Shown here piece after piece: positions 1-9,202 of a stretch of 20,912 nucleotides of DNA. The stretch is from Lingula anatina (lineage: Eukaryota; Brachiopoda; Lingulata; Lingulida; Lingulidae). Position numbers and translations under genes: made by a program. Under the pieces are notes generated by a model that was not told the DNA's origin, did no database searches, and saw only the letters and a program-made list of their open reading frames with translations. The stretch spans positions 21,237 to 42,148 of the forward strand of contig NW_019773764.1 in assembly GCF_001039355.2 (NCBI RefSeq), in the 5' to 3' direction. Every line of letters begins with the position of its first letter. Positions within the stretch are counted from its first letter, which is position 1.

Positions 1-320
1 GACAATAATTTGACAAGTCTAGTCGCTTAATATGCACCTTTGAGTTAATTTGTACCGCTGTAATTTTGTCAGGTCTGGTGAAAAGAATTTCTAATTAGTT
101 ATAAATATACGGTACACAATATATACCGCCTATTTAAAACGTGTCTCTGTCCTGTACACTACAAGCTATGGTTTTGGCTTTACTGTTACTATACTTAATT
201 TCTCTTTATCATTTTATTTTAATTCATCTTAGTATTGCCACTGACGTATCTACTAGTACCTCAATATAGGGCTCATTCCCAATGAAACTATTGGTCTATG
301 TAAGTCTATCCAACTCCACA

Positions 321-465
321 GGGACTCTCGCTGAATGCAATCAGATTGGCACGCTTCCTCTTGTTTATAACGTACTTGTAAAATGACCATATTTTCCGAT
401 TTCTACTCAAAGTCTAGGGGGTGGCATGCTTATCTCGTGATCTAATTGCATTCAGTGACAGTCCC
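321..465. repeat. MITE-like hairpin with ~25-bp imperfect inverted ends
   Basis: The left end reads GGGACTCTCGCTGAATGCAA and the right end, reverse-complemented, reads GGGACTGTCACTGAATGCAA. The match continues a few bases inward (TCAGAT against TTAGAT). The ~95 bp between the arms have no ORF and no other visible structure. This is the shape of a small non-autonomous DNA transposon. I see no clear target-site duplication, so the superfamily cannot be named. Confidence 0.55.
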
Positions 466-492
466 CCTGAATTGATCTATCTGGACAGATAT

Positions 493-655
493 AGCGCATT
501 CAGAACAGCGAACTAACAGATCCACGGATCAAATATGGCTGACCCACTTGAATGCTTGTTGCATTATCCCCAGGGGATCTGTTCAGTGTGTAAGCTTGTT
601 AGTGGGTGTTCATATTTGATCTGCAGATCTGTTTGTTCTCTGTTCTGAATGTGCT
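493..655. mobile_element. MITE copy 1, ~57-bp terminal inverted repeats
   Basis: The arms start AGCGCATTCAGAACAGCGAA on the left and, reverse-complemented, AGCACATTCAGAACAGAGAA on the right. They stay paired through ACAGATC..GGATCAAATATG to CCACT. The whole element is 163 bp and non-coding. A second copy with the same ends lies at 1397-1552, which makes it a real dispersed repeat family rather than a chance hairpin. Confidence 0.75.
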
Positions 656-1396
656 CTTATTTTCATTGGGATTGAGCTCTTAGACCTAAATATTCTTAGC
701 ACTCATATAAATAAAGCTACAACAACAAATAATAATAATATTAATATTTATTTATAATTAAAAGTTGGTTGGTACATTTATAATGCTGAAATGAGAATTC
801 TAAGAAAAACAAAGGTGAAATATATTTTCAAAATCTAAAGTAATGAATACAGTTGATACAAACATATAATTACCTAAAATAATACAAGTATGATAAATAA
901 TGACAATAACTGCATTGTAGACTTTCAATACAATTTTCAAAGACAAAAACTGTATTTATAAACATTTGCACAGTGATTTTTATTTACATTTGTGCATTAA
1001 AAATTCCCCATGTATATTTATATGTACTTTGTAATATTTCATAAGGAAACAAAAGCCTGAAATTCACTGCAAAGAAACTGTAGTTTGCCACTTTTAAAAT
1101 GTTCTCTCTCTCTTATCACTGTATATCACGTCCACAGTGAGTTCAGTGATTTCTATGAGACTGATACATATACAGACATATACAACCATGATCTCCACTG
1201 CACTGATGAATAGAATAGTCACATCATATTACCTGGTTGGGGTTATGTGCATAAATGAAATATCTTAAATATGACAGTAAGTGTAAAAGTAACTCTTAAG
1301 TGGTGAAAAACTGGAAAATATTTATTTATCAAGTATTCTTCATCAGTTTTGTATACATACCCATTGTAAGCATAAGTTTTACCACCTACCCATGCC
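656..1396. other. Non-coding A/T-rich spacer
   Basis: This spacer between the two MITE copies is very A+T rich, with short AAT/ATT runs near 726-760. I see no coding segment, splice-site pair or repeat in it. Confidence 0.6.
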
Positions 1397-1552
1397 AGCG
1401 CATTTAGAACAGTGGACTAACAGATCCGTGGATCAAATATGGCCTAATCCCCAAAGAGAATCTATTCAGTGTCTAACCAGGAATTAAGTGGCAAGTATTT
1501 TAGTGGGTTGCCATATTTGATCCAAGGATCTGTTGTCTGTTCTTAATGTGCT
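1397..1552. mobile_element. MITE copy 2, same family as 493-655
   Basis: The left arm AGCGCATTTAGAACAGTGGA pairs with the right arm ending AACAGACAACAGATCC (read inward on the complementary strand). Both arms carry the GGATCAAATATGGC core also present in copy 1. It is 156 bp against 163 bp for copy 1. The loops share TCTATTCAGTGT / TCTGTTCAGTGT, so the homology includes the centre and not just the ends. Confidence 0.75.
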
Positions 1553-1641
1553 CAATGAGGCATGAGAGAGAAAATATAACAACAACTATGTTGTAAAGAG
1601 TCTGAAGCTTTCTTAGTGCTTAATACAGTGTTTTCCACGGT

Positions 1642-1654
1642 CACGTGACTTCCG
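1642..1654 (+). promoter_or_regulatory. E-box plus ETS composite site upstream of YqaJ-gene copy 1
   Basis: CACGTG (1642-1647) is followed directly by ACTTCCG (1648-1654), the reverse of a CGGAAGT ETS site. Fused USF-type E-box and ETS sites are common in animal TATA-less core promoters. The site lies ~140 bp before the first ATG (1782) of the coding remnant, in a stretch richer in CpG than its surroundings. The promoter role is inferred from motif and position only. Confidence 0.4.
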
Positions 1655-1781
1655 CTAAATTTTCCGTGAGAACACGAGATTTTGCGGGATTTGAAGTTTT
1701 AAGGGGCAAGTGCGGAGTGTACAAGACGGACGCCATATCGACGAGTGCTCGTTTCGATCTGAATTTTCAAGGATTTGTAAC

Positions 1782-2404
1782 ATGATAACACCTGAATTTT
1801 TTCGAAAACACATTCATGCGAGTACTTGGAATAGAAATTTAACAGACGTACCTGATGACTTTTCCAAGAAAGAACTCTAAACATATCTCATAGACAGCAA
1901 GGATAGGACATACGATAAAAAATTTGTGCGGGCATTCAAAAGTCTGAAAGCTTATCGGTATTTTCAAGATGGATATGTGCAGAAAATCTACACAACAGCT
2001 TTAGTGGACCACTCTGTGTCACCAGAAAACTGTCATGTTTAAAGCTAGACGAAAACAACAGCCCATGTTTGAATCAGAAACATAGCCACTTCACTCAAGT
2101 CCAGGGTCAAATGGCTGTGTACAACATTCATGAGTATGATTTTGTTTTGTGCACAGAGGATCTCTTCATTGAATCTGTTCTGTTTGATGCTGTTCATTGG
2201 GCATCTGTGGTTCCTAAACTGACGAGTTTTTACAAGACATTCATTTTGACAGAGTTGGTGTACGCTACTATTAAACATTTTTCTTTTTCATTTTTTTTTT
2301 TCATTCAAAAATTCAAGGTTTATTCTACACATGCATTTAATACCAAACTGAGAATATGTGCAATATTATTCTGCATTGTGATCTTGGGTTGTGAAAATCT
2401 TTAG
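1782..2404 (+). pseudogene. YqaJ-type nuclease gene (family C), copy 1, internally deleted
   Basis: Two in-order pieces of one protein family are joined. From ATG 1782 to the stop at 2040-2042, the frame encodes an N-terminal segment (start MITPEFFRKHIHAS, then YLIDSKDRTYDKK and FKSLKAYRYFQDGYV), broken by an in-frame TAA at 1878-1880. I recall this segment as the region before the SWIM finger in large invertebrate SWIM/YqaJ proteins. From 2036 a different frame gives the C-terminal part of the YqaJ exonuclease fold: CLKLDENN, then FTQVQGQMAVYNIHEYDFVL and a hydrophobic/aromatic tail (FYKTFILTELV) to about 2272. The SWIM finger and the nuclease catalytic centre are absent, so several hundred residues are missing at about 2030-2036. 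The remaining in-frame codons to 2404 look non-coding (T-rich). It cannot encode an active nuclease. A shared ancestor with 7231-8472 is inferred. Confidence 0.7.
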
Positions 2405-3480
2405 TGTTTTATTTTCATGCTGTTATAATAATCCTTGCATGATAATAGTCCTTTTTTTTTTTTTTTTTGAAAATATTTTTTCTTTTGTATATTTAACATG
2501 GATATAGATATTAAAGGTACATACGAACCGAGCATCGGTGGAGCGTGGATTCCCAGTAACACATGTAAACCACTTCTACTAGATTCTTATATAACTCAAA
2601 TAAATTCGACATGCCAAGGGATAAACTGAATAGATCACTCGATCTGCCATAAAAGACCTTTAGACTGCTCTTTTCTTTAAATTTTTGGTTGTAAATTTAA
2701 CCTACTTCCGTGACCTACTTTCCGGCTCCATTGACATACAGCTTAGAATGCCAGCAGAAAAATCTGTTCAAACATCATTTTCGGGTTAAATTAAACAATG
2801 CCGTTTGGTTATTCTCTTAGTTATACTACTTGAAACTATATGCTGGCATTTGGTTGGTTTTTGTGACAAAAAATTGACTTTGTATGCATCTTTAAATAAC
2901 ACTGTGATAAAGTCAAGGTTTTAAAATATGGTTGTATTAGATGGTGCTATTATATAGGTTTTACCGGAATACAGTAGAATGGAAATGGTTCTCAGGAGTG
3001 AACTTTCATCTTTTTAGACTAGATTTTTATTTTATTGATCAGTTGATGCAGGATTCAAGTGCAATTTGTATATATTTTATGTATTTAGCAGTGCAATGGA
3101 TATTTAATTATATTGTGATATAGTAATGTTTTTAATTATAACTTCGTCTCAGATGATGGTGCTTTAAATTAACATTTCCCATGTGGGTTGGTTTTATTTT
3201 ACTCAGGTGTTAATGTGCAGCTTTTTTAGATTAATTTTAATTTGAAGATGGCACGATGCTAGTGCTTTTACTAGTACAGTAATTTATTTGCAAACTTGGA
3301 CGTGCAACAGTTCAGCAGTGAACAAATCAAATATGTCTTTGTGATAATATTTTTGTACGCAGTTTTACTTTTCTAAATAAAACGATGAAAGAAAGTAAAT
3401 TTGCTGTGATTAGCTTCTTCAATATAATTTTTCTAGTCCTACTCTCCGCCGCTTCGACCCATGTCGCACTTGAAATACTG
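2405..3480. other. Non-coding A/T-rich region with T runs
   Basis: A T tract sits at about 2452-2468. At 2701-2727 there is an imperfect duplication, CCTACTTCCGTGA followed by CCTACTTTCCGG, each unit carrying an ETS-like TTCCG core. The small open stretch at 2941-3123 has low-complexity hydrophobic composition and no recognisable motif. AATAAA near 3375 could be a poly(A) signal for the preceding remnant. Nothing else is supported. Confidence 0.5.
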
Positions 3481-3481
3481 T

Positions 3482-3791
3482 TTAGCCGTTTTGCGTGACT
3501 GGTAAATCAGCTGATGGCACTGCATCAATAGACATACTATGATCATCCAATCCGGGAAGCCAAACAGGAAAGATAGTATCTTTCCTGTTTGGCTTCCCGG
3601 ATTGGAAGTGACAGCCACAGACTTTGAAGTTGTCAGTTATATCTTTCAATGAAATGTTCGCACGACCAGCGGCACTAAACCATAGCAATGTCGAACGTCT
3701 GTCCTTTGGAAATACAAAAAACTACAAACGTGTCTTTTCTACCTCTCCGGTGGCTGCAGTTATACACACAGCAGTTGTCATGACCACCCAT
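3482..3791 (-). pseudogene. THAP zinc-finger domain, frameshifted
   Basis: Read on the minus strand from ATG at 3791, the protein begins MGGHDNCCVYNCSHRRGRKD, giving the first zinc pair (C-x3-C) of a C2CH THAP finger. After the T run near 3732-3737 the frame slips by one. The correct continuation FPKDRRSTLLWFSAAGR then runs to KVCGCHFQSGKP, which supplies the C-x2-H pair and the typical SGKP end. THAP domains are DNA-binding folds of transcription regulators and of P-element-type transposases. Reading continues open through a 61-bp palindrome and stops near 3482. No transposase or other domain follows. It is the only coding remnant on the minus strand apart from noise. The single-base shift suggests a pseudogene, but a sequencing error in the T run is possible. 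Confidence 0.72.
3546..3606. repeat. Near-perfect 61-bp palindrome (30-bp arms, 1-nt centre)
   Basis: The left arm at 3546-3575 starts TCCAATCCGGGAAGCCAAAC. The right arm at 3577-3606 is its exact reverse complement, around a single G at 3576. No mismatch occurs in 30 bp. It lies exactly at the end of the THAP domain, with the left arm on the far side of the domain border, and it does not interrupt the reading frame. Confidence 0.97.
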
Positions 3792-3889
3792 TACCGATAA
3801 ATGCAAAGAGGGGGTATATCTACTTTACATTGTGACAGCCGTCCATGAAGGCCCCTTCTACTCTAGCCCCCTGAGAAACAGTCCTGTAC

Positions 3890-3912
3890 AAAATGGCGCG
3901 AACTGCGCATGC
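3890..3912 (-). promoter_or_regulatory. YY1-like and NRF1-like promoter motifs for the THAP gene
   Basis: On the plus strand AAAATGGCG (3890-3898, YY1-like) is followed by TGCGCATGC (3904-3912, NRF1 half-palindrome core). Read on the minus strand, NRF1 comes first and then CGCCATTTT, about 100 bp before the THAP ATG at 3791. This order and spacing are typical of animal TATA-less promoters. No TATA box is visible. The assignment is from motifs only. Confidence 0.4.
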
Positions 3913-3924
3913 TCACGATTTGGT

Positions 3925-4978
3925 GGAAAACACTTTATTTCTCTTTCTCATCTTTCTTTATCTATGCCTCTCTACAACTCCAACCCAGTTTCTCTTAAAT
4001 TAAATTCTTTAAGGCCACCACAAGTCAGACCACTAGTTATTACAAGTTACACTATAATTTCACCAGGGTACACTTGGTTTCATACGTATCACTATGTTTT
4101 ACTGTGCCATTATGTGTGTGTGCCAATAAACCATTTTCAACCCCAGGGGTTATGCATTACATGCACTAATGAGCTTAATTAAATAAATAAATATTCTTTG
4201 ATTACAAACAGCTCCAGAATTACCAGGTGGGAATTTACTAGGTACCAGTACTTATAACAGACATTAACAATGTGATGATTCAGTCATCATTCTGACTTGC
4301 TTTATCTGGTATTAGTTTATTAGCACTACTTTATAGGCAAACTCAATAAATAACTTTGGTCTTTAAGATGAGAAAATGCCTTGTCTTTTAATTCAATTTA
4401 TAAAATTATAATGTAAGCAACAAAAGTAAGTACTCATCTTTTTTAAAGACTACATTGAGATCATGACAGTATGTATAAACTAGTATAAAAGCTTCAGTAT
4501 ACATGTACTTACTGCAAAATGTTCTTTTATTCTTTATTCAAAGAAATAATAATAAAATAATATTCTGCATATTACTCACACAAAATTACTGCAGACATCT
4601 TTTATACTTAATTATCTTTAGGCAAACGATAGAGAAATACTAACATAAGACTAGACAGCAAAGCTGGCTAAATATACAGACACAAAACAAGACATGTTGC
4701 AACAACAGAGATTAATTTTTTTCTGTGACAGCACTGAATATATAAAATTATCATACATAATGTATAAATATGAATATATGGGTCAAGGCCTATGGGTTTA
4801 CAACTTCACCAGTTTTTCCATTAGTTATATAATACATGTAGCTTCTTTCAATACTTATAAAAACTGTACATAAGTATTTGTAAAAATAACCAAATCCTGC
4901 TAATTTTGAATTAAAGCAGCCTAACTTTTTTACTAATTAAAGCCACTGTGTAAATTTGATATAACACAAAAACATATT
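3925..4978. other. No gene seen
   Basis: This interval is A/T-rich with scattered AATAAA-like strings (for example 4180-4192) and pyrimidine-rich stretches near 3938-3995. The open stretch over 3832-4182 has no recognisable domain and overlaps the THAP promoter region. I found no splice-site pair with coding content and no repeat. Confidence 0.5.
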
Positions 4979-5834
4979 TTGTTATTTATGGTTACAAAGT
5001 CACCAAAATACACGAAAAAAAAAATTTTAAAGAAACAGATCAGATTAGATTCAGATTTTTTTACTCATTCAAAGTTGTGGGGGGGGGGGGGGAGGGCATC
5101 CACCATTTTGAGAATGATCACCAGTGGATGTCTGGAGATGTCTTTGGAACATAGACCCTATCTCCTGATGTCAGGGAGGAAAAAATGGTTGGAGCCTGGT
5201 TCACAAATATTGACAGCATTGAGACAAATCATCATCAACAAACGATTTCAGAGGGACATTATGTCAGGAACAAGTATGTTCCCCAAATAAAGGCAGGGGG
5301 ATGATATAATATATACAACATGACAGCATTAAAGGTTTTTAATTAAAAAAGGGGGAAAACAATGGATGACTTCACAAATACTTATTATTTTCTTTTAGAC
5401 ACACAAGAAACAATGTATCAATTCTCATATTTTAATGTACTGTTCTAAAAGGAATTCTTATAAGCCCCCAGGATAAAGGGCTCGTAATTATCTGGCAGCC
5501 ATTGACTATCAAAGTCACAAAGACAGACCAGCGTCAGTTGGTTTTCAATCAGCTGAAATTTGGTAAATGAAGGAAAAAAAAATTAACATTCCTTTCAAGT
5601 AATACTAGCGTAATTCTCTGCAAAAGAGAGCTACCTGATATGGAAAAATTGTTTAACTTTTAATGTTATAACTTGCTAACTCAATATCATGATTAGGCAA
5701 TAAAATCCTTCAAATATTTGAATTTTTTGGTATACTAAACAGCTAGCTTTTAGAAAGACATATTGGTAAATTCCAGTCTTATAAAACTTGGAAATTTGAT
5801 ATGAGGATAACAACAATGCATCCTTTCCCCTGCA
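4979..5834. other. No recognised gene; 14-bp G run at 5079-5092
   Basis: A reading frame spans 4979-5290 but crosses a poly-A run and a 14-base G tract, so its first half is not believable as protein. The part after the G tract (5100-5290) is of more normal composition and might be a decayed exon. I could not recognise it in any frame. The rest, to 5834, shows nothing. Confidence 0.4.
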
Positions 5835-6072
5835 AAAATGTGTCTCATTTGACGCTCACTTACGGTTCTCAATATGTCCTAGAACATTTTTCTCTTTTCA
5901 TGACAAATGTTCTTAATCTTTTCTAAGACATTCTGAAGGACTTCCCAAAAACACTTCTTGAACTGTTACATTCATCACAGAACAACATTAGAACTATAAA
6001 AAAAATACGCCAAATGTTATAGAATAGACTGAGAACCGTAAGTGAATGGTAAATGAGACAAATTTTCACAAG
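5835..6072. mobile_element. Fold-back MITE with ~37-bp inverted ends
   Basis: The left end has TGTCTCATTTGACGCTCACT then TACGGTTCTCA. The right end, reverse-complemented, has TGTCTCATTTACCATTCACT then TACGGTTCTCA. Apart from a few substitutions the arms pair over about 37 bp, beginning at AAAAT just outside. The interior (~165 bp) is non-coding and A/T-rich. No target-site duplication is clear. Confidence 0.75.
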
Positions 6073-6439
6073 GGTTTGGCAGCAAAGGTGCAGTTAGAAT
6101 CATGGGACCTTGCCAAATACATCCTGTTCTTGCACCCCACAAGAATAAGAAAGAAAGAGAAAGAAAATGAAGACTAAAGTAAAATCAATTTGAAACATTT
6201 TCACACCAGCAAATGCCTTCATTATTTCTGCAGGAGGAAAGGGTCTCATCTTACATTTCTCTGTATGTCATAATGATACAGTTTTTCACGTTCTTATTTC
6301 TTCATATTTCTACGAGACTGACTCACTTCAGTGGTTTTCAACTGAACGCAACAATGCAGCTGCATCTCCATAGTCAGAAGGTTCAATGATTCAAAGATAT
6401 GATGGTTATGTTCCAAGCGTATGGCATACATAAAGGTAG
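6073..6439. other. Spacer upstream of family B copy 1
   Basis: An A/G-rich tract (AAGAAAGAGAAAGAAAATGAAG, 6150-6171) occurs here. Stops in the plus frames end at TAG 6437-6439, just before the open exon, and that TAG could itself be a splice acceptor. No separate gene is supported. Confidence 0.4.
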
Positions 6440-6749
6440 ACTCTTGGGTGGAGTAGAGCCTGTTCAAGGACAGTTGCACACCTCTTAGAAGAAGTGGTAC
6501 CCCGCACCAAGAGGCTTTACACCCAAAAAGCAAAGGAGGGAGTGAACCTTGTGTTGAGCTGTTTAGCTCCCGGTCAGGAAGATAAACTGTGGCAACAAAT
6601 ACAACAGCCTGAGAATCCTGAAGTCAGTGAAAGTCTGACACATTCTCTTGTAGAATGTTACCTATCAGCAGAATCCGCCACTGCAAGACTTCAGATTCTG
6701 TCACTCTTAGTTGTTGATCAAACAAATTCTGATTTAATGGTGAGTATGA

Positions 6750-6800
<51 letters not shown>

Positions 6801-7200
6801 GAATGTTATTGTTATATATCTAACTTGTGGTTTTTAGTAAGTGTTATATTTATAAATTGCTTTTAAAAAAGGGCTCATTTTTATTTATATGTTTACATAT
6901 TAAAAATTTTTTTCTACATTTTAGAGTCTCATTACCTGGGCTGACAAAATATGGTGACCATGGACTGGGCCATGAAATTCTTGCCTACCCACTTCAGAGA
7001 ATCTCAGCAAGACTGGTTTGGGAAGAAGTGGATATCATGGCATGTGAGAGCTCCAGATGTTGATGGTTTGTTTGATATAAGTGCAAGTTTTTCTAACCAC
7101 CAGACAAATCGGCCAGAAAGTGGCAAGGTTGGTTTCTCACAGAATAAACTCATAATACCCACAGTTAATCATCTTTATGACTTTATTAAATGTGTGAAAT
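6440..7200 (+). pseudogene. RNase H-like transposase family gene (family B), copy 1, spliced and broken
   Basis: Exon 6440-6739 is open and encodes a helical segment (HLLEEVVPRTKRLYTQKAKE ... ATARLQILSLLV ... DLM) ending at a strong donor GTGAGT (6740). An intron of 185 bp follows to TTTTAG (6924). The next exon gives S-L-I, then one extra A at 6934, then PGLTKYG. Within a few codons the sequence jumps, in another frame, to MDWAMKFLPTHFRESQQDWF and ISWHV (6951-7040). In the uncharacterised multicopy family that I recall from cnidarians and molluscs, LIPGL and DWAMKFLP are well separated and followed by an RNase H-like core with a SDNAGCYH-type motif. Here the stretch between them is deleted and the core is missing. 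The tail to 7200 is not recognised. Function as a transposase is an inference from family resemblance. Confidence 0.6.
6750..6800. repeat. (TTA)n microsatellite inside an intron
   Basis: About 16 TTA units start 10 bases after the splice donor at 6740 and fill the first third of the 185-bp intron of family B copy 1. Confidence 0.95.
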
Positions 7201-7230
7201 ATTAAAGCTTTGCGTTGTGTTTAATCAAGA

Positions 7231-8472
7231 TACAGTGCCACAGCAAAAGAAAAACTGCGAAAATCTGCCCGTGAAAAAAAAAAAAAAGAACTGCCACCCC
7301 CATTCACTGCTGAGGAACAGAAAGCTTTTCTAGACTCATTAAACCATTTGGAACTGATGTTGTTTGCTTAAGCACCTTTCACGGTTATTCTGAGTGCTTC
7401 AAGGAATTGGGCCCCAGGACAGAAAAAAAAGCAAAGGTCCCCGCATCTCTACGCAACTTGTACAACAGCCAGGATAGTGAGCTGTCACACAGTGACCTTT
7501 CTGTAATGTGCAGCAGCACAGACATTAAGATGAATGCAGAGGAAATTGAATTGGTGGAGAAAAACACATGAAACCAAGCAGGATCTTCACTATGGCACGA
7601 AATGAGAGCTGGAAGAATCACAGCATCCGTTGCAGGAGATGTATTGAAAACAACCATGGAAAAACCAGCTATGTCCACCATAGAAAAAATATGCAACCCT
7701 CAGAGCCAGTCACCAAAGGTTCTTGCCCTGGAGTGGGGGAGACTTAATGAGGACAATGCATTTGCTTTATATGGAAATGAAATACATCAGACAAAAAACA
7801 GTTTAACAAGCAATTGTACCCCCCGTGATTTGTACATTCATAATGTATCTCAACAACACACAGACAGTAGTCTAAAAAAATGTGTACTGTTCAATTCTGA
7901 GGACATGCCTTTTTTGGCAGGATCACCTGATGGGATAATGAGGTGTACCTGTTGTGGTTTAGGAGTAGTAGAAATCAAATGTCCTTATCACTGTAAAGAA
8001 AAGTCTGTCAGGGAATCCATATCATCTATCAAAAATTTTTGTCTCAAAGCTGATTTTCTTTAAGGTCAACATGTTTATTTTTCACAAGTGCAGCTTCAAA
8101 TGTTTGTGACTGGTGCCCATTATGCAGATTTCGTTTGTGGGGTCGCCCACATATTGTGTGGTGACCAGAGTGTTAAGAGATGATAGTTACATTCAGACCA
8201 TGATTTTCAAGTTGGCATCATTTTGGAAAAAGTGCATTTTGCCAGAGTTTCTTACAAGGCGTATTGAAAATGTAAATGTATCAGTAATGCCATCCACCAG
8301 CAAGCTTGTGTATTGCTATTGCAAGTCATCAATGGAAGACAGGGACATGGTAGCATGTGACAAATGTGACAATTGGTTCCATTTAGACTGTTTAAAATTG
8401 AAGCGACTGCCTAAAGCAAGGTTGTGGTATTGCAAAGAGTGTAGAAGTGCCAAGAAACTTAAAACTGTTTAG
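7231..8472 (+). pseudogene. YqaJ-type PD-(D/E)XK exonuclease with C-terminal PHD finger (family C), copy 2
   Basis: The copy starts inside the protein with a basic linker and ELPPPFTAEEQKAFLDSL (7231-7349). It shifts frame at about 7350 to GTDVVCLSTFHGYSECFKEL and reads to TGA at 7569-7571, which sits in place of a probable Arg codon (CGA to TGA). In the same frame follows the YqaJ core: LWHEMRAGRITAS, EWGRLNEDNA, the catalytic Asp in GSPDGI (~7920-7935) and the E-I-K of VVEIKCPY (~7970-7985). After TAA at 8061-8063 the frame continues with VYFSQVQLQMFVTGAHYADF. It shifts again near 8150 and ends in a PHD finger (8314-8442) with all eight ligands: C-x-C-x11-C-x2-C-x4-H-x2-C-x13-C-x2-C. YqaJ domains are lambda-exonuclease-like nucleases, and PHD fingers usually bind histone tails. 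Two stops and two shifts argue for a pseudogene, but every catalytic and zinc motif survives, so decay is recent or partly tolerated. Confidence 0.82.
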
Positions 8473-8633
8473 ATGTTCAGCTTTGATGGATGTAATCCAT
8501 TTATTTCTTATTTAAAAATTTTTTAAATATATGTTTCATGCAGTAGGCAATTTGTAAATATATTTGTATTGCACTGTATATTTGAGCTGTAATAGATCGC
8601 TGACTGTGCAGCAAGCCCATGGGGCTACTTCTA

Positions 8634-9202
8634 GTCTAGTGGGATTTCCACAAAATATGAATAGTAGGGGCATTTTGGGGTAAAAGTTGGGAACCAGGCT
8701 TGTTAGCATAATTTTGGGATGCTGAATCCGATTAACCCGGTTCCCAAGCGAAATTTTGCGTTTTTAACAGTCTAATTTGCAAAAAAACAAAATGGCCGCC
8801 AGATTTCCAAGTTTCTGCAATATCTCTGGAACTAAACAGGCGCATATGACAAATGAAGTGTCTTTACCTATATTTTCAGGGTCGAGGAACATTATTAAGA
8901 TATTTCTATTAGAATTAGATTTACATAATTTTCCTAAATAAGCAAATTAGGATCGCCATTACTGAAAAACCGTTTTACTTCTGTATCTCTTTAACTAGGC
9001 AAGCAAACATGACACATGAAGTGTCTACACCTATATTCTCAGGGTCAGGAAATGTGATAAATCAGATGTCTTGTCTGATGGGTAGCACTGACTTTGTGAA
9101 TCATGTCCGAGTAGCACCTTTTATTGTTTCTTCCCTGTATCTGTCTAACACAAGTCAATCTGCTGATACTTAGAACCTGCCTTCAGAACTGTGCTCTTAC
9201 GT
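8634..9202 (+). repeat. Left terminal inverted repeat
   Basis: It pairs with 11787-12363. Landmarks shared with the right arm include GGGGCATTTTGGGGTAAAAG, TTCCCAAGCGAAATTTTGCG and AAAATGGCCGCCAGATTT. That last one resembles a YY1 site. Two units of a ~163-bp repeat lie inside, with equivalent points at 8846 and 9009. Pairing ends at GCTCTTACGT (9193-9202). Confidence 0.9.

Noticed and set aside
4979-5290. Open frame of about 100 codons
   Set aside because: It crosses poly-A and a 14-base G run and shows no motif. I could not recognise 5100-5290 in any frame.
6740-6823. Coding continuation with a poly-Tyr tail
   Set aside because: This is the (TTA)n repeat translated past a clear splice donor at 6740.
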